A DNA stretch of 64,000 nt from an uncultured Alistipes sp. (GTDB lineage Bacteria > Bacteroidota > Bacteroidia > Bacteroidales > Rikenellaceae), in contig CAJMKE010000012.1 in the NCBI GenBank assembly GCA_905213895.1, positions 1-64,000 on the forward strand, in the 5' to 3' direction. Positions 61,078 through 64,000 of the stretch are shown here, piece after piece (the stretch's first letter is position 1; each line of letters opens with the position of its first letter). Below the pieces are notes generated by a model. The model was not told the origin of the DNA. It saw only the letters and a program-made list of their open reading frames with translations, and did not search any database. The translations under genes were made by a program, and so were the position numbers.

Positions 61078-64000
61078 ATGCAAAGTAAAGGTGCAATCAG
61101 ACTGCTCGCCGTTCTGTTGGCTTTGGCTTGTATCTACCAGTTGTCTTTCTCGCTCAAAACACGCAGCGTGGAGAAGGCGGCGGCAGAGTACGCGAAGGCT
61201 TTCCCGGCGGAGGAGCAGGCATCGATGGAGCAGTACTATCTAGATTCCGTCGAAAACAAGCCGGTCTATAATGTCGGCGTAGCCCAGTTCACTTACAAAC
61301 AGTGCAAGGAGAAAGAGGTGAACCTCGGTCTCGACTTGAAGGGCGGTATGAACGTGATGCTCGAAATCCAGGTCGAGGACGTTGTGAAGTCGCTCGCGGG
61401 CGACAGCCAGAACGACCCTGCATTCGTCGCTGCAATCGAAATGGCAGGCAAGGCGATGAAAGAGGGTACGGGCGACTATATCGAGACGTTCGCCGAGGAG
61501 TATTCGAAGGCTTCCGACGGAGGACAACTCGTGGACATATTCATCAGCCCCGACCGCAAGGACATCAAGGCAGGCATGTCGGACGCCGAGGTCGTGAAGA
61601 TTCTCAAACAGGAGACCGACGACGCCATCGCCGCTTCGTTCAATATCATCCGCAGCCGTATCGACCACTTCGGAGTTACGCAGCCGAATATCCAGCGTCT
61701 GCCTAACTCGAACCGCATTCTGGTCGAGTTGCCGGGTGTCAAGGAGCCGGAGCGTGTGCGCAAACTCTTGCAGGGTACGGCGTCGCTCGAATTCTGGACG
61801 ACATACAACGGTCAGGAACTGCTTCCTGCACTGGTAAGCGCAGACCGCGCGGTGAAGAAACTCTATGCCGAGGAACTCGAAGCCGCGAAAGAGACTGTCG
61901 CTCCTGCCGAGGGTGCCGCAGCATCGCTTATCGAGGAGGTCGGACAGGCTGCCGAAACCGAGGAAAATGTTGCCGCACAGCGTTATACCCGCGAGAACAA
62001 TCCGCTTCTCGCGCTGCTCAATCCTGATTATGCAGGAGGAGCGGTTATCGGTGCTGCGAATGCCGCCGACATCGCGACTATCGACAAATATCTCGCTCTG
62101 CCGGAGGTACGCGACTGCTTCCCTTCGGACGTGGCGTTCAAGTGGGCTATCAAGGGCGACCCGCAGGCTGACGGTCGGTTCTTCCTTTATACTATTAAGG
62201 TAGAGCGTCCGGACGGCAAGGCTCCGCTCGACGGCAGCGTCATCTCCGACGCCCGTGCGGCATACGCACAGACGGGTGCCGATGCCGAGGTTTCGATGTC
62301 GATGAACTCGAACGGTATCACCGAGTGGGCTCAACTCACCGCCGACAACGTAGGTCGCTGCGTGGCTATCGTCCTCGACGGCTACGTATACTCCGCACCG
62401 GTTGTCCGTCAGAAAATCGAGGGCGGAAACTCGTCGATTTCGGGCAACTTCACGATTCAGGAGGCTCAGGACCTTGCGAACGTGCTGAAATCGGGTAAGG
62501 TGCCTGCACCTGCACGCATCATTCAGGACACCGTCGTAGGTCCGTCGCTCGGTCAGGAGTCCATCAACTCGGGTCTGCTTTCGTTCGTAATCGCGTTTAT
62601 CCTCGTCCTCCTCTACATGGGTCTGTTCTACAAGACCGCAGGCTGGCTGAGCGATATAGCACTCGTAACGAACGTGTTCCTGCTCATGGGATTCCTCGTT
62701 TCGTTCGGAGCCGTGCTGACGCTGCCGGGTATCGCCGGTATCGTGCTGACGATGGGTATGGCGGTGGATGCCAACGTGATTATCTACGAGCGTATCAAGG
62801 AGGAGTTGCGCGGCGGCAAGGGTCTGATGTCCGCTATCAAGGACGGTTTCTCGAACGCCTACTCCGCGATTATCGACGGTAACCTCACGACAATCATCAC
62901 CGGTATCGTACTCTTCATCTTCGGTAACGGTCCTGTTCAGGGATTCGCGACGACGCTGATTATCGGTATCGTAACTTCGCTCTTCTGCTCGATTTTCATC
63001 ACGCGTCTGCTCATCGAGTGGGTTGCCGAGAAGTGGGGACACATCTCGTTCTCGCGTTCGTGGTCGGAGAACTGGCTCGCCAACGTTCATTTCGACTTTA
63101 TCGGCAAGCGCAAGTACTCGTATGTAATTTCGGGCGTGGTTATTCTCGCATCGATTGTTTCGCTGGCATTCGTAGGTCTTAACCGCGGCGTGGACTTCAC
63201 GGGCGGTCGTACATACGTCATCCGTTTCGACAGCAACGTAACCGCCGAGCAGGTTCGCGAGGCTCTCGACGGCGCGTTCGTCGGTGCCGACGCTGCCAAC
63301 GCCTCGTTCGAGGTGAAGCAGTACGGCAAGGAGAACCAGATGCGTATCGTAACCCAATACAAGTACGACGATACGTCGGAGGAGACCACCGAGGAGGTCG
63401 ATGCAATCGTATACAACGCCTTGAAGGGTCTGTACACTTACGAAATCACGCTCGACGGATTCAAGAACACCCAGACCGACGTGAACGGTATCGTTTCCGC
63501 CGACAAAATCGGTCCTTCGATTGCCAAGGACATGACGATGGGCGCAATCTGGGCGGTGCTGTTCTCGCTTATCGCAATCGGTCTGTATATCGCGTTCCGG
63601 TTCAAGCGTTGGCAGTGGGCTACGGGCGCGACGTTCGCTCTGGCACACAACGCATTCATCGTTATCGGTCTGTTCTCGCTGCTTTACAGCGTCATGCCGT
63701 TCAACCTCGAAGTAGACCAGGCGTTCATCGCAGCGATTCTGACAATCATCGGTTACTCCATCAACGATACCGTGGTCATCTTCGACCGTATCCGCGAGTA
63801 TATCGCGCTCTATCCTAAGCGTTCGTTGCGCGACAACATCAACAATGCCGTTTCTTCGACGCTTTCGCGTACCGTGAATACTTCGGGAACCACGCTCGTA
63901 ACGCTGCTCTCGATATTCATCTTCGGTGGCGAGACCATCCGCGGATTCGTGTTCGCGCTGCTTATCGGTGTCATCGTCGGAACCTATTCGTCGGTATTCA
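61078..64000 (+). CDS. secDF: SecDF fusion protein translocase subunit (3' end beyond window)
   Basis: The gene runs off the window after about 974 codons. SecDF uses proton flow to help pull proteins through the SecYEG channel. SecD part: an N-terminal helix (about 8-24), LGLDLKGGMNVMLEIQ (about 83-98), a large periplasmic domain with an Ala/Glu-rich insert (about 260-300), and membrane helices with TMGMAVDANVIIYERIKEEL. SecF part follows: FDFIGKRKYSYVISG, NRGVDFTGGRTYVI (about 702-715) and INDTVVIFDRIREYI near the end. Both halves are fused, as usual in Bacteroidetes. ATG 61078 gives the first membrane helix. Confidence 0.96.
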   Translation, partial: MQSKGAIRLLAVLLALACIYQLSFSLKTRSVEKAAAEYAKAFPAEEQASMEQYYLDSVENKPVYNVGVAQFTYKQCKEKEVNLGLDLKGGMNVMLEIQVEDVVKSLAGDSQNDPAFVAAIEMAGKAMKEGTGDYIETFAEEYSKASDGGQLVDIFISPDRKDIKAGMSDAEVVKILKQETDDAIAASFNIIRSRIDHFGVTQPNIQRLPNSNRILVELPGVKEPERVRKLLQGTASLEFWTTYNGQELLPALVSADRAVKKLYAEELEAAKETVAPAEGAAASLIEEVGQAAETEENVAAQRYTRENNPLLALLNPDYAGGAVIGAANAADIATIDKYLALPEVRDCFPSDVAFKWAIKGDPQADGRFFLYTIKVERPDGKAPLDGSVISDARAAYAQTGADAEVSMSMNSNGITEWAQLTADNVGRCVAIVLDGYVYSAPVVRQKIEGGNSSISGNFTIQEAQDLANVLKSGKVPAPARIIQDTVVGPSLGQESINSGLLSFVIAFILVLLYMGLFYKTAGWLSDIALVTNVFLLMGFLVSFGAVLTLPGIAGIVLTMGMAVDANVIIYERIKEELRGGKGLMSAIKDGFSNAYSAIIDGNLTTIITGIVLFIFGNGPVQGFATTLIIGIVTSLFCSIFITRLLIEWVAEKWGHISFSRSWSENWLANVHFDFIGKRKYSYVISGVVILASIVSLAFVGLNRGVDFTGGRTYVIRFDSNVTAEQVREALDGAFVGADAANASFEVKQYGKENQMRIVTQYKYDDTSEETTEEVDAIVYNALKGLYTYEITLDGFKNTQTDVNGIVSADKIGPSIAKDMTMGAIWAVLFSLIAIGLYIAFRFKRWQWATGATFALAHNAFIVIGLFSLLYSVMPFNLEVDQAFIAAILTIIGYSINDTVVIFDRIREYIALYPKRSLRDNINNAVSSTLSRTVNTSGTTLVTLLSIFIFGGETIRGFVFALLIGVIVGTYSSVF

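Noticed and set aside
61240..63648. 802-residue open frame on the minus strand
   Set aside because: Antisense to secDF, which is the real gene and continues past the window end.

Overview
The window looks like chromosomal DNA of a high-GC member of the Bacteroidales, most likely Alistipes or a close Rikenellaceae relative. This is an inference from four things: a SusC/SusD pair, BACON-domain and fimbrillin-like lipoproteins, TAnnTTTG-type promoter boxes typical of Bacteroidetes, and strongly GC-rich codon use. No rRNA, tRNA, CRISPR array, transposase or phage gene was seen.

Layout. 1-7782: tsaD (minus strand), then a TamB-like protein and an ExbB-ExbD-TonB energy-transduction operon. 7783-9834: a repeat-rich stretch with one small DUF1573 gene. 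9835-22786: a SusC-SusD locus that carries two BACON lipoproteins and a calcineurin-like phosphoesterase in place of a recognisable glycoside hydrolase. 22942-24896: an acetyltransferase and an NhaC-type antiporter. 25055-32296: two loci in which a 41-42-residue peptide gene precedes a fimbrillin-like lipoprotein (one fused to a nuclease), with an unrecognised membrane lipoprotein and a DUF4923 protein between them. 32769-38484: an AsmA-like protein, a NifU-like/GGGtGRT pair with a small duplicated remnant, and a FISUMP-type lipoprotein. 38672-41838: a three-gene metal-related operon (Cys/His-rich protein, TonB-dependent receptor, HMA protein). 42047-54507: housekeeping genes (PqqD-like protein, plsC, topoisomerase IV parE-parC, aroK, a second phosphoesterase, murI, ftsK, lolA-like). 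54790-58049: a small DNA-binding protein, an SGNH hydrolase and three tandem paralogous lipoproteins. 58386-64000: dnaK, a lipocalin-like lipoprotein and a secDF fusion that runs off the end of the window.

How parts fit together. The TonB/ExbBD genes can energise both TonB-dependent transporters seen here, the SusC protein and the metal-type receptor. SecDF, LolA-like, TamB-like and AsmA-like proteins all serve envelope protein or lipid traffic, which suits the large number of secreted lipoproteins.

The most striking unexplained signal is between genes. At least eighteen arrays of a TTAAGG(A/T)C-type unit, four AGGTAATAT-type arrays and one CTGGGAGAA-type array all have the same 9-bp period although their sequences are unrelated. 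Other signals worth following are three helically phased TGTC-N6-GACA palindromes before dnaK, a 163-bp nested palindrome that would form the plsC leader, and the small peptide genes before fimbrillin-like proteins.
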